From Methylobacterium pseudosasicola (GTDB taxonomy: Bacteria > Pseudomonadota > Alphaproteobacteria > Rhizobiales > Beijerinckiaceae): a stretch of 63,184 nt of DNA. The notes beneath the pieces are model-generated. The model searched no databases, was not told where the DNA came from, and worked only from the letters and a program-made list of their open reading frames with translations. The DNA is taken from the NCBI RefSeq assembly GCF_900114535.1, contig NZ_FOTK01000036.1:1-63184 (forward strand). The letters run 5' to 3'. Made by a program: the position numbers and the translations under genes. Shown here piece after piece: positions 16,650 through 25,611 of the stretch. Position 1 is the first letter of the stretch, and each line of letters opens with the position of its first letter.

Positions 16650-17165
16650 GTGGACGAAAATTTGGAAATGATCGAGCGTGGGGTCACGGACTATATCGAG
16701 CTGACAGCGGGCGTCGTTTCCGCCTATGTTTCGAACAACCACCTGCAGCCTAGCGAAATCGCGACCTTGATCGCCAGCACGCACGCCGCGCTCACGGGGC
16801 TCGGTCAAGGCAGCGCGCCCGAGGCTCCGGCGGTCGAGAGGCTCACCCCTGCACAGATCCGGAAATCGATCACCCCCGACGCGCTGATCAGCTTCGTCGA
16901 CGGCAAGCCGTACAAGACGCTGAAGCGCCACCTCAGCGGCAACGGCATGACGATTGAGCAGTACCGGGAGCGCTACGGTCTGCCGCGCGACTACCCGTCT
17001 ACGGCTGCCAGCTACTCCGAGCAGCGCTCGGCTCTCGCTAGAAGCCTCGGTCTCGGTCAGCAGCGGAAGAAGGCCGCCCCGAAGGTTGCTGAGACCGCGG
17101 CGGCTACCGTCCTGGAGAAGCCAAAGCGGGCCGGTCGCCCGCGCAAGGCCAAGGAAACCGCTTGA
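16650..17165 (+). CDS. MucR/Ros-family transcriptional regulator, zinc ligands missing
   Basis: The 171-residue protein has the two-part layout of MucR/Ros regulators. There is a helical N-terminal oligomerisation region (about 10-50, TAGVVSAYVSNNHLQPSEIA) and a central DNA-binding block (about 70-110) with TPDALISFVDGKPYKTLKRH followed by GMTIEQYRERYGLPRDYP. A basic AT-hook-like tail (KRAGRPRKAKE) ends the protein. In classical members the DNA-binding block begins with CxxC; here the cysteine positions are filled by other residues, although the following histidine and the recognition helix remain. Zinc-free members are known in related bacteria. MucR proteins control exopolysaccharide, motility and cell-cycle genes, which fits the flagellar and polysaccharide neighbours. 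The GTG start is assumed. Confidence 0.87.
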   Translation: MDENLEMIERGVTDYIELTAGVVSAYVSNNHLQPSEIATLIASTHAALTGLGQGSAPEAPAVERLTPAQIRKSITPDALISFVDGKPYKTLKRHLSGNGMTIEQYRERYGLPRDYPSTAASYSEQRSALARSLGLGQQRKKAAPKVAETAAATVLEKPKRAGRPRKAKETA

Positions 17166-17180
17166 CGCCTGAGGTCTGAC

Positions 17181-17210
17181 AAGGGGCTGCCCGTCGCCGT
17201 TGCCCTTTCT
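17181..17210 (+). terminator. Probable intrinsic terminator after the MucR gene
   Basis: The sequence AAGGGGC, a GC-rich loop of about 14 bases, and GCCCTTTCT forms a seven-pair stem (one G-T pair) that ends in a short T-containing tail, 15 bases past the stop. The T tract is weak. Confidence 0.4.
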
Positions 17211-17386
17211 CTAGCCTATCGCAGCGGTGGAGCGCTCATGCGCTCCTGTTTGCGAGCGCGCCAGTCGCCGTGTTCTCTACGTTCACGTGTAGCCGGCGCG
17301 TCGCTTCGATCATCGCCTGGTGAGCGTCTGCACTGTTGCGGGCTCTGGTGAGCTGGCCTCTGAATGGAGTGTCTCAGCGAATTTGA

Positions 17387-17707
17387 CTAGGCGCTGCACT
17401 CTTCGACGAGGAAAGGAAATTTGGCTCTAATCTCCTCGTCGAAACTACCCCAGATATAGACCTTGCCTAGATTTGCATCCACGACGGCAAGCCTATCTTT
17501 ATCTTTATTCATAGTGCAATTTTCAACTAATCTTTTCATAAATATCTGAGCTGTCTCGGGCGTGTGAACGAAATAGATCGACCCGTTGGGGCTAATTTGA
17601 TCCATCCGCCGTCCTTTTGTGATCTCTTTTCTGAGAATGCTCTCTCTAGATTTATATGACTTTGCATCCGAACGATTCAGCTCGCAGTGCACGATGAGAA
17701 TGGTCAT
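17387..17707 (-). CDS. Hypothetical protein, AT-rich
   Basis: The 106-residue protein is made mostly of charged alpha/beta sequence (RMDQISPNGSIYFVHTPETA, then DKDRLAVVDANLGKVYIWGS). Its base composition is clearly lower in GC than the flagellar genes next to it, which suggests later arrival. It lies just downstream of flgL on the same strand with a 17-base gap, so it may be read through from the flagellar operon. No family is recognised. Confidence 0.55.
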   Translation of the reverse strand: MTILIVHCELNRSDAKSYKSRESILRKEITKGRRMDQISPNGSIYFVHTPETAQIFMKRLVENCTMNKDKDRLAVVDANLGKVYIWGSFDEEIRAKFPFLVEECSA

Positions 17708-17724
17708 TGCTCAGCAAGTCTCAG

Positions 17725-19314
17725 CTAACTGATATAATTCACCAGTGATAATTTCGAGAGCGAAGAGGTGATTTGATAACTGGCTTGCAAGCGGTTTTGT
17801 ACATCGAGCAGCTTAGCCACGACCTCCTCGGTCGGGGCTTGCTCGATCCCGTCGAGAGTGTTTTGCAAGCTGTTCTTGGTCGCCGCATTCGTGGTGCTGG
17901 CGTTCGACAGCCGTGTCGAGGCAATGCTGAGCTGGGTGACGGTGTCCTGAATGCTAGGATCGGATTGATCGGACGACGATAACAGCGCGCCCGCGCGGTC
18001 GTTGACCGTCTGGTAGGTAGCGCCGGTGTTGGCATCGCTCGTCGTGGGCAGCGCGAAGGCCATGGTCGCCAGGCCGGCGAGCACATTCTGGATGGTCGGG
18101 TCGTTGGCGCGCGCGCCGGTGCCGACCTTGCCGGTGGCACTGACCTGGACCGATTGCGTGTCGAGCGCAGGGGTTGGCACGGCCGGCGTCTTTGTGGTGT
18201 CGTACGTGTTCTCACCTTGGTACCAAAGTACCGTCGTGTTCGGATCAGGGGGCGCGTAACCCACCGGCGTCGTCCCAACATATTGGACACGCTGGGGTAT
18301 CACTCCCTTCCCCGTCAGCCCTCCGTTCACGGATCCGCTGAAGAATTGCGTTGCGGCGTCGGCTGTTGCGTCCACCGCCAGCGTGCTGCTGGCGGCGCCC
18401 TTCAAGGCGTTGTCGAGGGTTTTTGACAGATTGGTCATCGTGTCGGCGATGCTGGCGCCGATGGCGAAGCTGGTCGTCGAGCTGGAATCCGCGCTGTTGG
18501 CGGCGGTCAAGGTCACGGTGGCAGAGGTGCCGTCGGGCGTCTTCACCGAAAAGCTTATGCTATCGCCGGCGGTCGGCTGAGCTGCTAAGCTCACATTGAG
18601 AGACGCGGGATTGGTTCCCGTGATGGTGGCGTTGAGCGCCGCGCCAGTTTTCGTCGGGGTGCCGGTCAGGGTGAAGCCGAACAGGCGTGGGATTGTAGCG
18701 CTCGCTTCCTCGGTGAACTTGACGGAGGTGGCGCTAGAAGACTTTGCCAGACGGCCGTTGCCGTCCGTCCCCAGCTGCGCCTCGACCCGCTCCTTGATGA
18801 CCTCTGAGAGGCCATCGAGCGGTTTGCCCTCGGCGTCAGTCGATCCGTTAAGGATCGTGTCCGCGTCGAGCACCGGCTGGGTGGTGGTATCGCGGCCGCC
18901 GAACAGGTAATTGCCCGCGGCAGACTGGTTGAGCGTGTCGAGCGCCGTTTGCAGGTTGGCGAGCGCGAGCGACCGTCCGGCCGTGGAGTTGACCGCGACA
19001 CTCTGAAGGCCGTTGTTCAGCGCTGCCCGAGCACTGGTCCCGAGGGTCGCAACCTGGGTCAGGCTGGTGACCGCGAGGTTCGTCCGGGTCTGGGCGGCGG
19101 TGATGCCAGTTGCGTAGCCGTCGAGCGCACTCAGGGTCCCCTGGGCGGCGAGCGCCGTGGAGCGCCCGGTGCCGAGCCCGCCATAGGTCTGCGAGACTTT
19201 GCCGCTGGAGAGCTGGTTCGACAGGTCGTTCAGCTGGTTCTTCAGCGTCAAGAGCTGCGCGGTGTTCCGGTTGGCGACGTACGAACCGGCCGCGAAAGGG
19301 GAGATCGTCGTCAT
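17725..19314 (-). CDS. flgL: Flagellar hook-associated protein 3 (hook-filament junction)
   Basis: This protein joins the hook to the filament together with FlgK. It is recognised by the flagellin-like N-terminus (TAQLLTLKNQLNDLSNQLSS, then TRTNLAVTSLTQVATLG and NLQTALDTLNQSAAGNYLFG) and by the coiled C-terminus (LDGIEQAPTEEVVAKLLDVQ and ASYQITSSLSKLSLVNYIS). At 529 residues it is much longer than the about 317 of E. coli. The extra length is a Thr/Ser/Ala-rich central domain (about 200-420) that would be surface exposed and is probably variable. It starts two bases after the flgK stop, so the genes form one operon flgE-flgK-flgL. Confidence 0.93.
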   Translation of the reverse strand: MTTISPFAAGSYVANRNTAQLLTLKNQLNDLSNQLSSGKVSQTYGGLGTGRSTALAAQGTLSALDGYATGITAAQTRTNLAVTSLTQVATLGTSARAALNNGLQSVAVNSTAGRSLALANLQTALDTLNQSAAGNYLFGGRDTTTQPVLDADTILNGSTDAEGKPLDGLSEVIKERVEAQLGTDGNGRLAKSSSATSVKFTEEASATIPRLFGFTLTGTPTKTGAALNATITGTNPASLNVSLAAQPTAGDSISFSVKTPDGTSATVTLTAANSADSSSTTSFAIGASIADTMTNLSKTLDNALKGAASSTLAVDATADAATQFFSGSVNGGLTGKGVIPQRVQYVGTTPVGYAPPDPNTTVLWYQGENTYDTTKTPAVPTPALDTQSVQVSATGKVGTGARANDPTIQNVLAGLATMAFALPTTSDANTGATYQTVNDRAGALLSSSDQSDPSIQDTVTQLSIASTRLSNASTTNAATKNSLQNTLDGIEQAPTEEVVAKLLDVQNRLQASYQITSSLSKLSLVNYIS

Positions 19315-19316
19315 GG

Positions 19317-21275
19317 TCAGACCTGTAGCAGCTGGTTGAGCATGTCGCGGGCGGCCGTCAGGATCCGCGCGTTGGCGCCGTAGGCCGTCTGCAGGGCGAT
19401 CAGATTCGACATTTCCTGGTCGATATTGACCCCGGCCCCAGCCGAGAACCGGCTCTGCGCGGTGGAGAGGGCGGTCTGCTGGGTGTCGTTGAGCGCCGCG
19501 GCGTTCGAGGATGCGGCGCCCTGCGAGGCGATGACGTCCTGGGCGAAGCCGACGACGCTCGACCGGTAGGGCGCGGAAACGCCGCCGATGCCGCTCGACG
19601 ACGAGAAGGTCTGCTGGTTGGACGTCAGTGCCGTGTAGATTTTGCTGGCACGGTCTCCTGAAGCGGTAGAGTCGGTCGCGCTCGACCTCGTGAGGGCAGC
19701 GGTGTTGCCAACGAGGTTCGGATTGATCGAGATCCGCTGCGCGAAGCCGGTGAGCTGCGAATTGTCGTCGAGTGAGCCGGTGTAGAGTCGAGCAACAGGT
19801 GGCGGCGAGGTAGAGAGGTCAGTGAATAGGGCGATCTGCGGGTAGCCCGTCGAGGTGTCCGTTGTCGAAATCGGCAAAGTTACATTTGCCTGAGCGGTTA
19901 AGACGGAAGTGTCAGTTGTTGTGCTTTTAATTTCAAGCGCCGCTCCGCTGGCGAGTGCGGCAGCACTGAAGTTGCTGTTTGTGCTCTTGGTAACAGAGAG
20001 GGCCGGAAGTGTCGGATTGTTTGTTTTTAGCTTATCGAGCGCGGCTTCAATGACAGAGGCATAGCTGTCTGGGCCGCCCTTGATGCTGAAGGCTGCGACA
20101 AACGCGGTGCCGTCAGCGGTCTGGTCTGCAGCTATATCCGGCGGCGGCGAGGCATCCGAGGCCACGAGGATGATGTTTCTCGGGACATTGTTGATGTCTG
20201 TAACGGAAATCGTGAGGGTGTTGCCAGCCATTAATCCGGCGCCTGGCTTATTGCTCGTCGCGGGAATTGCGCCGCTGAGGTCAATTGAGGCCACGCCGCT
20301 GGTCATCGCAGCGGTCCGAGAGGAATCGGTCAAGGAACTGGCGAGCCCCCCAGCGAGATCGTCGAGTTGGCGCTGGGCCTGCGGCAGGGTCTGGTCGCGC
20401 AGCTCGATCCCGGCCGCGAGGCTTCCCGACCGGATGGCTCCGGGTTCTCCAAGATCGATCTTGCCGCCGCCCGGCAGCGTGGCCGTGATCGTGCCGACCG
20501 TCCGCTTGGTCGGATCCGCCGCGTAGCTCGAATTGGCGCTCAGCGTCCCGTGGCCGTCGAAGCTCAGCACTGCCGCGTTGCCGCGGTCGACCAGGGTCAC
20601 GCCGGACTGGGTCAGCACGGAGACGGTCCCGTCGCGCTGCGCGACGGTCTGGACGTCCATGTAGTTCGAGAGCGTGTTGATCACCTGGTCGCGCTGGTCC
20701 TGGAGATCGGCCAGGGACGACGCGTCGGTGGTGTTCTGGATCTTGGCGTTGAGCTTGGCGACGTTGGACAGCAGGGTGCTGGCCGATTGCGTGTCGGTGC
20801 CGAGCTGCGCCTCGACCCCGGTGCGCAGGTTCTGCACCGAGGCGGCGGCGCCGTTGATCTGGCTGGCCAGCGCCGAGGCGTTGCTCAGCACGGTGGTGCG
20901 AGCCGCCGCCGAGGTCGGGTTGGCGGCAAGCTCCTGGAGCGATTCCGTGAAGGTGTTCAGCGTGCCGTCGAGCGCCGCCGCGCTGCCGGGCACGCCGTAG
21001 AGCGCGTCGAGCTGGGACGCGATGCCGGCCTTGGTGCTGGTATAGGCCGCCCCCGAGGTCTCGAGCCGCAGCTGCTTCAAGGCGGCGGCGTCGAAACTGC
21101 GGGTGATGGTGCCTGAGGCAACACCGAGATTGTTGGTCCCGGTGGCGACTGGCGTCAACGTGCGCTTGACGTAGCCGGCGGTGCCCGCATTGGCGACGTT
21201 CTGCGAGACGAGGTTGATCGCCGCCTGCGTGGCCGCAAGCCCGGCGGTCGCGTTGGAGAGTGCATTCAGCGACAT
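19317..21275 (-). CDS. flgK: Flagellar hook-associated protein 1
   Basis: The 652-residue protein forms the first hook-filament junction ring. The N-terminal rod/hook signature is clear (NATAGLAATQAAINLVSQNV, then ANAGTAGYVKRT), as is the coiled segment QINGAAASVQNLRTGVEAQL. The C-terminal heptad region (GVNIDQEMSNLIALQTAYGA, then NARILTAARDMLNQLLQV) is the conserved end of FlgK. A strong Shine-Dalgarno (GAGGAGG) lies about seven bases before the ATG. The middle (about 300-560) is poorly conserved and low in complexity, as is common for exposed domains. Confidence 0.95.
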   Translation of the reverse strand: MSLNALSNATAGLAATQAAINLVSQNVANAGTAGYVKRTLTPVATGTNNLGVASGTITRSFDAAALKQLRLETSGAAYTSTKAGIASQLDALYGVPGSAAALDGTLNTFTESLQELAANPTSAAARTTVLSNASALASQINGAAASVQNLRTGVEAQLGTDTQSASTLLSNVAKLNAKIQNTTDASSLADLQDQRDQVINTLSNYMDVQTVAQRDGTVSVLTQSGVTLVDRGNAAVLSFDGHGTLSANSSYAADPTKRTVGTITATLPGGGKIDLGEPGAIRSGSLAAGIELRDQTLPQAQRQLDDLAGGLASSLTDSSRTAAMTSGVASIDLSGAIPATSNKPGAGLMAGNTLTISVTDINNVPRNIILVASDASPPPDIAADQTADGTAFVAAFSIKGGPDSYASVIEAALDKLKTNNPTLPALSVTKSTNSNFSAAALASGAALEIKSTTTDTSVLTAQANVTLPISTTDTSTGYPQIALFTDLSTSPPPVARLYTGSLDDNSQLTGFAQRISINPNLVGNTAALTRSSATDSTASGDRASKIYTALTSNQQTFSSSSGIGGVSAPYRSSVVGFAQDVIASQGAASSNAAALNDTQQTALSTAQSRFSAGAGVNIDQEMSNLIALQTAYGANARILTAARDMLNQLLQV

Positions 21276-21312
21276 ATCGGTGCCTCCTCAGCGATCCGCC
21301 GGAAAAACACGA

Positions 21313-22572
21313 CTAGCGGATCACGTTGAGCAGATCGGACATCATCGTCTGGGCCGTCGACATGACCCGGGTGTTCGCAGAGTAGGCCTGCTGGGTCACG
21401 ATCATCTTGGAGAACTCCGTCGCAATGTCGGTGTTCGACTGCTCGTTGCTGGCGCCCGTGATCGTGCTGTCATTGAGGCCAGCCAAGGGCGGGCCGGAAT
21501 CGGCGGTCTGGAGGTAGTTGCCTTTCGAGTCAGCCCTCAGCCCGTCGGGGTTGGCGAACTGAGCGATCCCAACCGTGGCGATCGGCACGACTGCGCCATT
21601 CGAAAACGTGCCGTTGATTTTGCCATCGGCGCCGACGGCGACACTCGTGAGGGTGCCTGAGTTATTGCCGTTTTGACTGAGCGTGTTGGTCGTGACAGCC
21701 CCTGTGGTGTCAGCGTACTGAGTCAGACCCCCAGAAATATCCAAAGCCAGACCTGTAAAGGTGTAGCCCCCGATCTTCGGATTGCCCAAATCAACGTTCC
21801 CGCTCGCAGGGCTAGTAAGCTTGCCTGTCGAATCAAATGAGAATTTGGTGGCTACAGGTTGCCAATTTGCGGTTCCGTTCGTGCCGGCATCATATGAGAG
21901 AGTCCAGCTTGAGCTGCTCGGATCTGTGCTCGCGTCCTTCGACCACCGCATGTTGACTGTCACGGGCGCCCCGGTAGCCGTATAAGCTGTGATGGACGGG
22001 CCAAGGATGCTGTTTGGGGGCACAGTCGTGGCGCTGGTATCAGGCGTCGCCGGAAGATTGGCCGCGTACTTGATCGTGGTTGTCGCCTGAGCCGGAAGTG
22101 TCGCGTTGCCGACGTTGACGAGGCCTGTGCTGGTCGTCTGGCCCGTGATCGGATCGACGTTGGTACCCGTCAAGTACCCGCCTGCTCCGTTCACCAAGTA
22201 ACCGTCCTTGTCCTGCGCGAAATCGCCCCGACGAGTGTAGGCGTTGGTGCCGCTGAACGTGGATTGGCCGTTCGCGTCTCCGGTCTTCTGCACCACCGTG
22301 AAGAAGCCCGTCCCGCTGATCGACATATTGGTCGGGATCGTCGACGATACGACGTTTCCGGCGATCGTGTTGGTGAGCTGCGACTGAGCCAGGACGGAGC
22401 CGGCGACCTCGCGCTTCGGTGTGGTCTCGGACATCAGATCGACGAAGCTGGTGTCGACCCGCTTGAAGCCGGTCGTCTGCGAGTTCGCGATGTTCCCGGA
22501 GATATTGCTGATGGCGTAGGACTGCGCCTGGAGGCCGGACACCGAAGTCTGGAGGGCAGAAAAAAGATCCAT
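21313..22572 (-). CDS. flgE: Flagellar hook protein
   Basis: The 419-residue protein builds the hook. The N-terminus (LFSALQTSVSGLQAQSYAIS, then ANSQTTGFKR) and the C-terminus (TEFSKMIVTQQAYSANTRVM and AQTMMSDLLNVIR) are standard for hook proteins. I place the start at the ATG giving MDLFSALQ because GAGG lies seven bases upstream; a GTG four codons earlier is part of that ribosome site. The middle carries FlgE-type beta domains (about 90-330). The gene leads the flgE-flgK-flgL operon. Confidence 0.94.
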   Translation of the reverse strand: MDLFSALQTSVSGLQAQSYAISNISGNIANSQTTGFKRVDTSFVDLMSETTPKREVAGSVLAQSQLTNTIAGNVVSSTIPTNMSISGTGFFTVVQKTGDANGQSTFSGTNAYTRRGDFAQDKDGYLVNGAGGYLTGTNVDPITGQTTSTGLVNVGNATLPAQATTTIKYAANLPATPDTSATTVPPNSILGPSITAYTATGAPVTVNMRWSKDASTDPSSSSWTLSYDAGTNGTANWQPVATKFSFDSTGKLTSPASGNVDLGNPKIGGYTFTGLALDISGGLTQYADTTGAVTTNTLSQNGNNSGTLTSVAVGADGKINGTFSNGAVVPIATVGIAQFANPDGLRADSKGNYLQTADSGPPLAGLNDSTITGASNEQSNTDIATEFSKMIVTQQAYSANTRVMSTAQTMMSDLLNVIR

Positions 22573-23114
22573 GGCGATCCTCACTCAACATTCGTCGACT
22601 GCTAAGCAAGCGACAGTCCAATAAAAAATCTAAATTTGATGAGATACTTAGGCGGTTCCGTCGCGGTGCGGGGACGGCTTGCCGGGAAATACCTGCCGGA
22701 CGCCGGCAAAATCTGCCTAGGCAAATCGACGAAGAGCAGGCTTAGATACCTGCCAATCACTTCCGTCTGTCAGATGGACGCGGTCGATCGCAGAGCTGCA
22801 TCTGGACGAGGAGCCCAACCAAGCCCGCTGCGAGGCGGAGTTGGCCTGCGTAGCCGAGTGGCTGAGCTGGGTGCGGGTGGATGCATCAATGCGGGCGCCA
22901 CCGGCCGATCAATCGTTCGAACGCAGAAGGCCCTCCCCGGTATGTCGACGGGAGGGGCCTTTACGCGACAGTGCGAACGAGACCTCGAAACCAGGAGGGC
23001 CTTCGGCTGCGCCGCAAGCGTTCTGGCCTCGAGCGCGGTCGCTGTCAGGATCTCAGAGCATACGATCACTGACGGGTCGAGAGCAGATTTGTGCAGGGTC
23101 GCGAATAAATGCGC
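22573..23114. other. Intergenic region upstream of flgE
   Basis: About 540 bases between the divergently placed flgE start and the end of the CheY-like gene. The part next to flgE is AT-rich (AATAAAAAATCTAAATTTGA) and probably carries the flagellar promoter. A terminator hairpin sits in the other half. A short stretch looks superficially tRNA-like but does not fold (see rejected items). Confidence 0.45.
22927..22962. terminator. Intrinsic terminator-like hairpin
   Basis: AAGGCCCTCCC and GGGAGGGGCCTTT flank an 11-base loop and can pair over about ten bases, with Ts on both sides in the respective orientations (AAGG...CCTTT). It could end transcripts from either strand, most likely the CheY-like gene on the minus side or an unseen transcript on the plus strand. 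Confidence 0.55.
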
Positions 23115-23519
23115 CTAAGCCGTGCCATCCGGTCGAGCATTGCCACACACCGTGACGATCGTCTCGCGCAATTTCGAGGGCGTGAACGGCTTGATCAGAC
23201 AAGCGTTCACACCGGCCCGGCGCGCCGCCGGGAAGCAATCGGCCTGCGCCTGCGTCGTCATCATCACGAACGGTGTCTCGCACAAGGACGGATCGGTGCG
23301 CACGTGGCGCAACAGCTCGTACCCGGTCATGGGCAGCATGTTCCAGTCGGAGAGCACTAAGCCATAGCGGCGCTGGCGCAGGAACTGGAGGGCCGCCGTG
23401 CCATCGGACGCCGCATCGATGTCGCGAAAACCGAGCTGACCGAGCACGGCGTGCACAACCTCGATGATCATCGGCACATCGTCGACCAGGAGGACGGGCG
23501 GAAAGCCGGAATAGGGCAT
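23115..23519 (-). CDS. Single-domain response regulator (CheY-like)
   Basis: The 134-residue receiver has the standard phosphorylation site set: acidic pair in LLVDDVPMI, the phospho-acceptor Asp in LVLSDWNMLPMTGYELL, threonine in VMMTTQAQ and lysine in CLIKPFTPSKL. There is no output domain, so it acts by protein contact as CheY does. The start at MPYSGFPPVL is chosen because GGAGAG lies five bases upstream; longer frames upstream lack support. Its position beyond the flagellar operon fits motility or stress signalling. Confidence 0.92.
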   Translation of the reverse strand: MPYSGFPPVLLVDDVPMIIEVVHAVLGQLGFRDIDAASDGTAALQFLRQRRYGLVLSDWNMLPMTGYELLRHVRTDPSLCETPFVMMTTQAQADCFPAARRAGVNACLIKPFTPSKLRETIVTVCGNARPDGTA

Positions 23520-23915
23520 GAACTCTCCAGGCGAATGCGCGCTTTCGATATCGCGCGCTGACCCGGCGCACCGCCGTCCGTATAGGGACCATTGTGGTCG
23601 GCAAGTCTTGTGAAAGTCTGTACGAGGCACTGCCGGCTTCCGATCCTGGATGGGGTGACCACCGTCTGAGCCGACTTTGATCCCTTCGCGGTAATGGGCC
23701 ACGTCGCGAATGCGAGGGAACGCAGCGATCCAGGCAGTGCTCGTCGCATCCTCAATCGAAGTTGATTCCGAGACGGCAGCCGGGCGAGCTCGACTCGGTC
23801 GAGACGATCCCCACGAACACCACCGCAGCTCAACCATTCAGGACCAATCAACCGGTGTGTGAGCGCAGCATGAGCTACACTGCGATCGTGCTGGTGCCTT
23901 CGACGAGGGGATTGC
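23520..23915. other. Divergent intergenic region
   Basis: About 400 bases between the receiver gene (minus) and the HD hydrolase gene (plus). It must hold both promoters. No recognisable operator, RNA or gene was seen. Confidence 0.4.
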
Positions 23916-24410
23916 ATGCCGACGATCTATGACGCCCACACCTTCGCGCTCACCGCTCACGCGGGCCAGCTCGACAAGGGTGGTCAGCCGTACATGCGGC
24001 ACCTGGAGCGTGTCGCCAACGCTGCGCTTACCCGGGCTGGTCATGCCCGGCTGGTGGATGGCCTCGATATCGAGCCCATGGCGGTGATGCAGGCCGCCCT
24101 GCTCCACGATGTTCTTGAAGATACCCCACGCACACCCGGAGACTTGCACGCGGCGGGGTTCCCACGGGACGTCATCGAAACCGTTCAGATCCTGACAAAG
24201 CCGTCGGAGCGAATGGCCTACTCTGAGCGGATCTCGCAGCTGATCGAGGCCGGCACCCTCGGGGCGATTTTGATCAAAATGTCCGATAACGAGGACAACC
24301 TGTGCCCGTCCCGGATCCTGCCGAACGCCACCTTCCTGCGTGAGCGGTACACCACGTCATTCACTCGCCTGAGGACAGCGGCCTTCGCGCTCGGCTACAC
24401 GGGACGATGA
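23916..24410 (+). CDS. Small RelA/SpoT-like HD-domain phosphohydrolase
   Basis: The 164-residue protein consists of one HD domain of the SpoT/MESH1 type. It opens with AHAGQLDKGGQPYMRHLERV, in which the first His and the substrate-loop Arg are present. The metal-binding HD lies in QAALLHDVLEDTPRT and the second aspartate in LIKMSDNEDNLCP. No synthetase, TGS or ACT domain is attached, so it resembles small alarmone hydrolases rather than a full Rel enzyme. The substrate (ppGpp or another nucleotide) is inferred from family only. GAGGGG six bases before the ATG supports the start. Confidence 0.82.
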   Translation: MPTIYDAHTFALTAHAGQLDKGGQPYMRHLERVANAALTRAGHARLVDGLDIEPMAVMQAALLHDVLEDTPRTPGDLHAAGFPRDVIETVQILTKPSERMAYSERISQLIEAGTLGAILIKMSDNEDNLCPSRILPNATFLRERYTTSFTRLRTAAFALGYTGR

Positions 24411-24628
24411 GGTTGGTATGGAACTGAGACGGACCGCCCGCAGCCTTCGTCCGGTAACCCGTCAGGCCGATCCGTTTAATTGCGGACGAACCTTGTGAAG
24501 GGACGCGACCTTATGCGCGTTTTCATGCCGATGTGACCTCGAAATGGGAGGCGCCGCATCGGGAGCGTCCTCCACCCAAGGTAGGATCGGCAGCACAGCA
24601 GAGCCGGTAGGATAGAATTAGACAGCTG

Positions 24629-25582
24629 CTATCCGTGTTCAACCGACTCTTCAAAAGCTAATGTACGCATGCGCTCGGCAAGATCAGAATTTACCAGCCA
24701 GAAATCCGGATGCACGTATGGATACGAAAATTCGCGCGTCTTAAAAATATGAGGTTCGACCGCGCCCACAATTTGGCCCCGCCAGCGTGCGAGCAATGTC
24801 TCTTCGATTAGAGCGAAACTAGGTATACGATAACTCAAGCTAAATTTGCTAGAAAAAGACCGTGATTTCTCTGTGATGTCTATGCGCAGTTTATGAGACA
24901 TCGGGAGTTGTATGAGCTCAGCGCCACGGGTGCCGAGACTGTTCCAAAATCGCATCATTTCAGTTGCTATATAATTGTAAGATATATTTGTTTCAGTTGG
25001 GTGGTCTTGAGGCGGCCTAAAATTCAAGATATCTACAGAAAACTGTGTGGCTACATCCGAAATTTCATCATACAAATATATCTTGATCGCGTCTCGACCG
25101 AAAGCGCCTGCCCAATTGCTTAGCATTGCATCGGGGGCCAGCAGATGAATGCTGCCCGGATGTGCTAGGCATCCTAGAATAAATTCCAAAAATGTTTGAG
25201 AGCTTCCATGTTTGACTTGCTCTTGCCACCAGGGATGCAATGTCGTTAAACAGTTGCGAGCGTAGTAAATGATGCTGACATCGGTGTCGTGTAAGAATGA
25301 CTTGAACTCAGCCAGGGCATTGAGTGGAAGATAACAGAATTCTTCGCTCGAAAGAACGCAAATTTTATCAGTATTAGTCAGTTCTGATATTAAATCTCTA
25401 AGGCCTGCTTGGTCGGAATTTAATATGGTGTCGGCGAAAGCGTGCTGGCCCAATCGATCTAGATCTGTAAAAGGGTAAATGAAGCTTGAATCTTTGTTTC
25501 TAGAGGTCGCGTACAACATCTTCTGTATGGCTGTGGTCCCAGTTTTGTGCGGGCCGACATGTATGATGAGCCGTTTCGTCAT
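24629..25582 (-). CDS. Sulfotransferase-like protein
   Basis: The 317-residue protein starts with the PAPS-binding P-loop-like motif RLIIHVGPHKTGTTAIQKML, the hallmark of sulfotransferases. A second block around residues 75-115 (NTDKICVLSSEEFCYLPLNA, then VSIIYYARN) corresponds to the 3'-phosphate-binding region with Ser/Arg. The rest is weakly conserved and AT-rich compared with the neighbours. The gene is 29 bases downstream of an APS kinase gene on the same strand, so PAPS supply and sulfate transfer are in one operon. The acceptor is most likely the polysaccharide encoded around it. Confidence 0.83.
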   Translation of the reverse strand: MTKRLIIHVGPHKTGTTAIQKMLYATSRNKDSSFIYPFTDLDRLGQHAFADTILNSDQAGLRDLISELTNTDKICVLSSEEFCYLPLNALAEFKSFLHDTDVSIIYYARNCLTTLHPWWQEQVKHGSSQTFLEFILGCLAHPGSIHLLAPDAMLSNWAGAFGRDAIKIYLYDEISDVATQFSVDILNFRPPQDHPTETNISYNYIATEMMRFWNSLGTRGAELIQLPMSHKLRIDITEKSRSFSSKFSLSYRIPSFALIEETLLARWRGQIVGAVEPHIFKTREFSYPYVHPDFWLVNSDLAERMRTLAFEESVEHG

Positions 25583-25611
25583 TTTTCGAGTTTGAAATTT
25601 AGGGATTGCGA

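Noticed and set aside
16608..16931. Minus-strand frame covering the start of the MucR gene
   Set aside because: Only its end (from 16607) has coding character; the rest is antisense of MucR.
22846..22935. tRNA-like stretch (TAGCCGAGTGGCTGAG followed by GTTCGAACGC)
   Set aside because: No acceptor stem or anticodon arm can be formed with the right spacing, and the GTTCGAAC part is a palindrome. Similarity is by chance.
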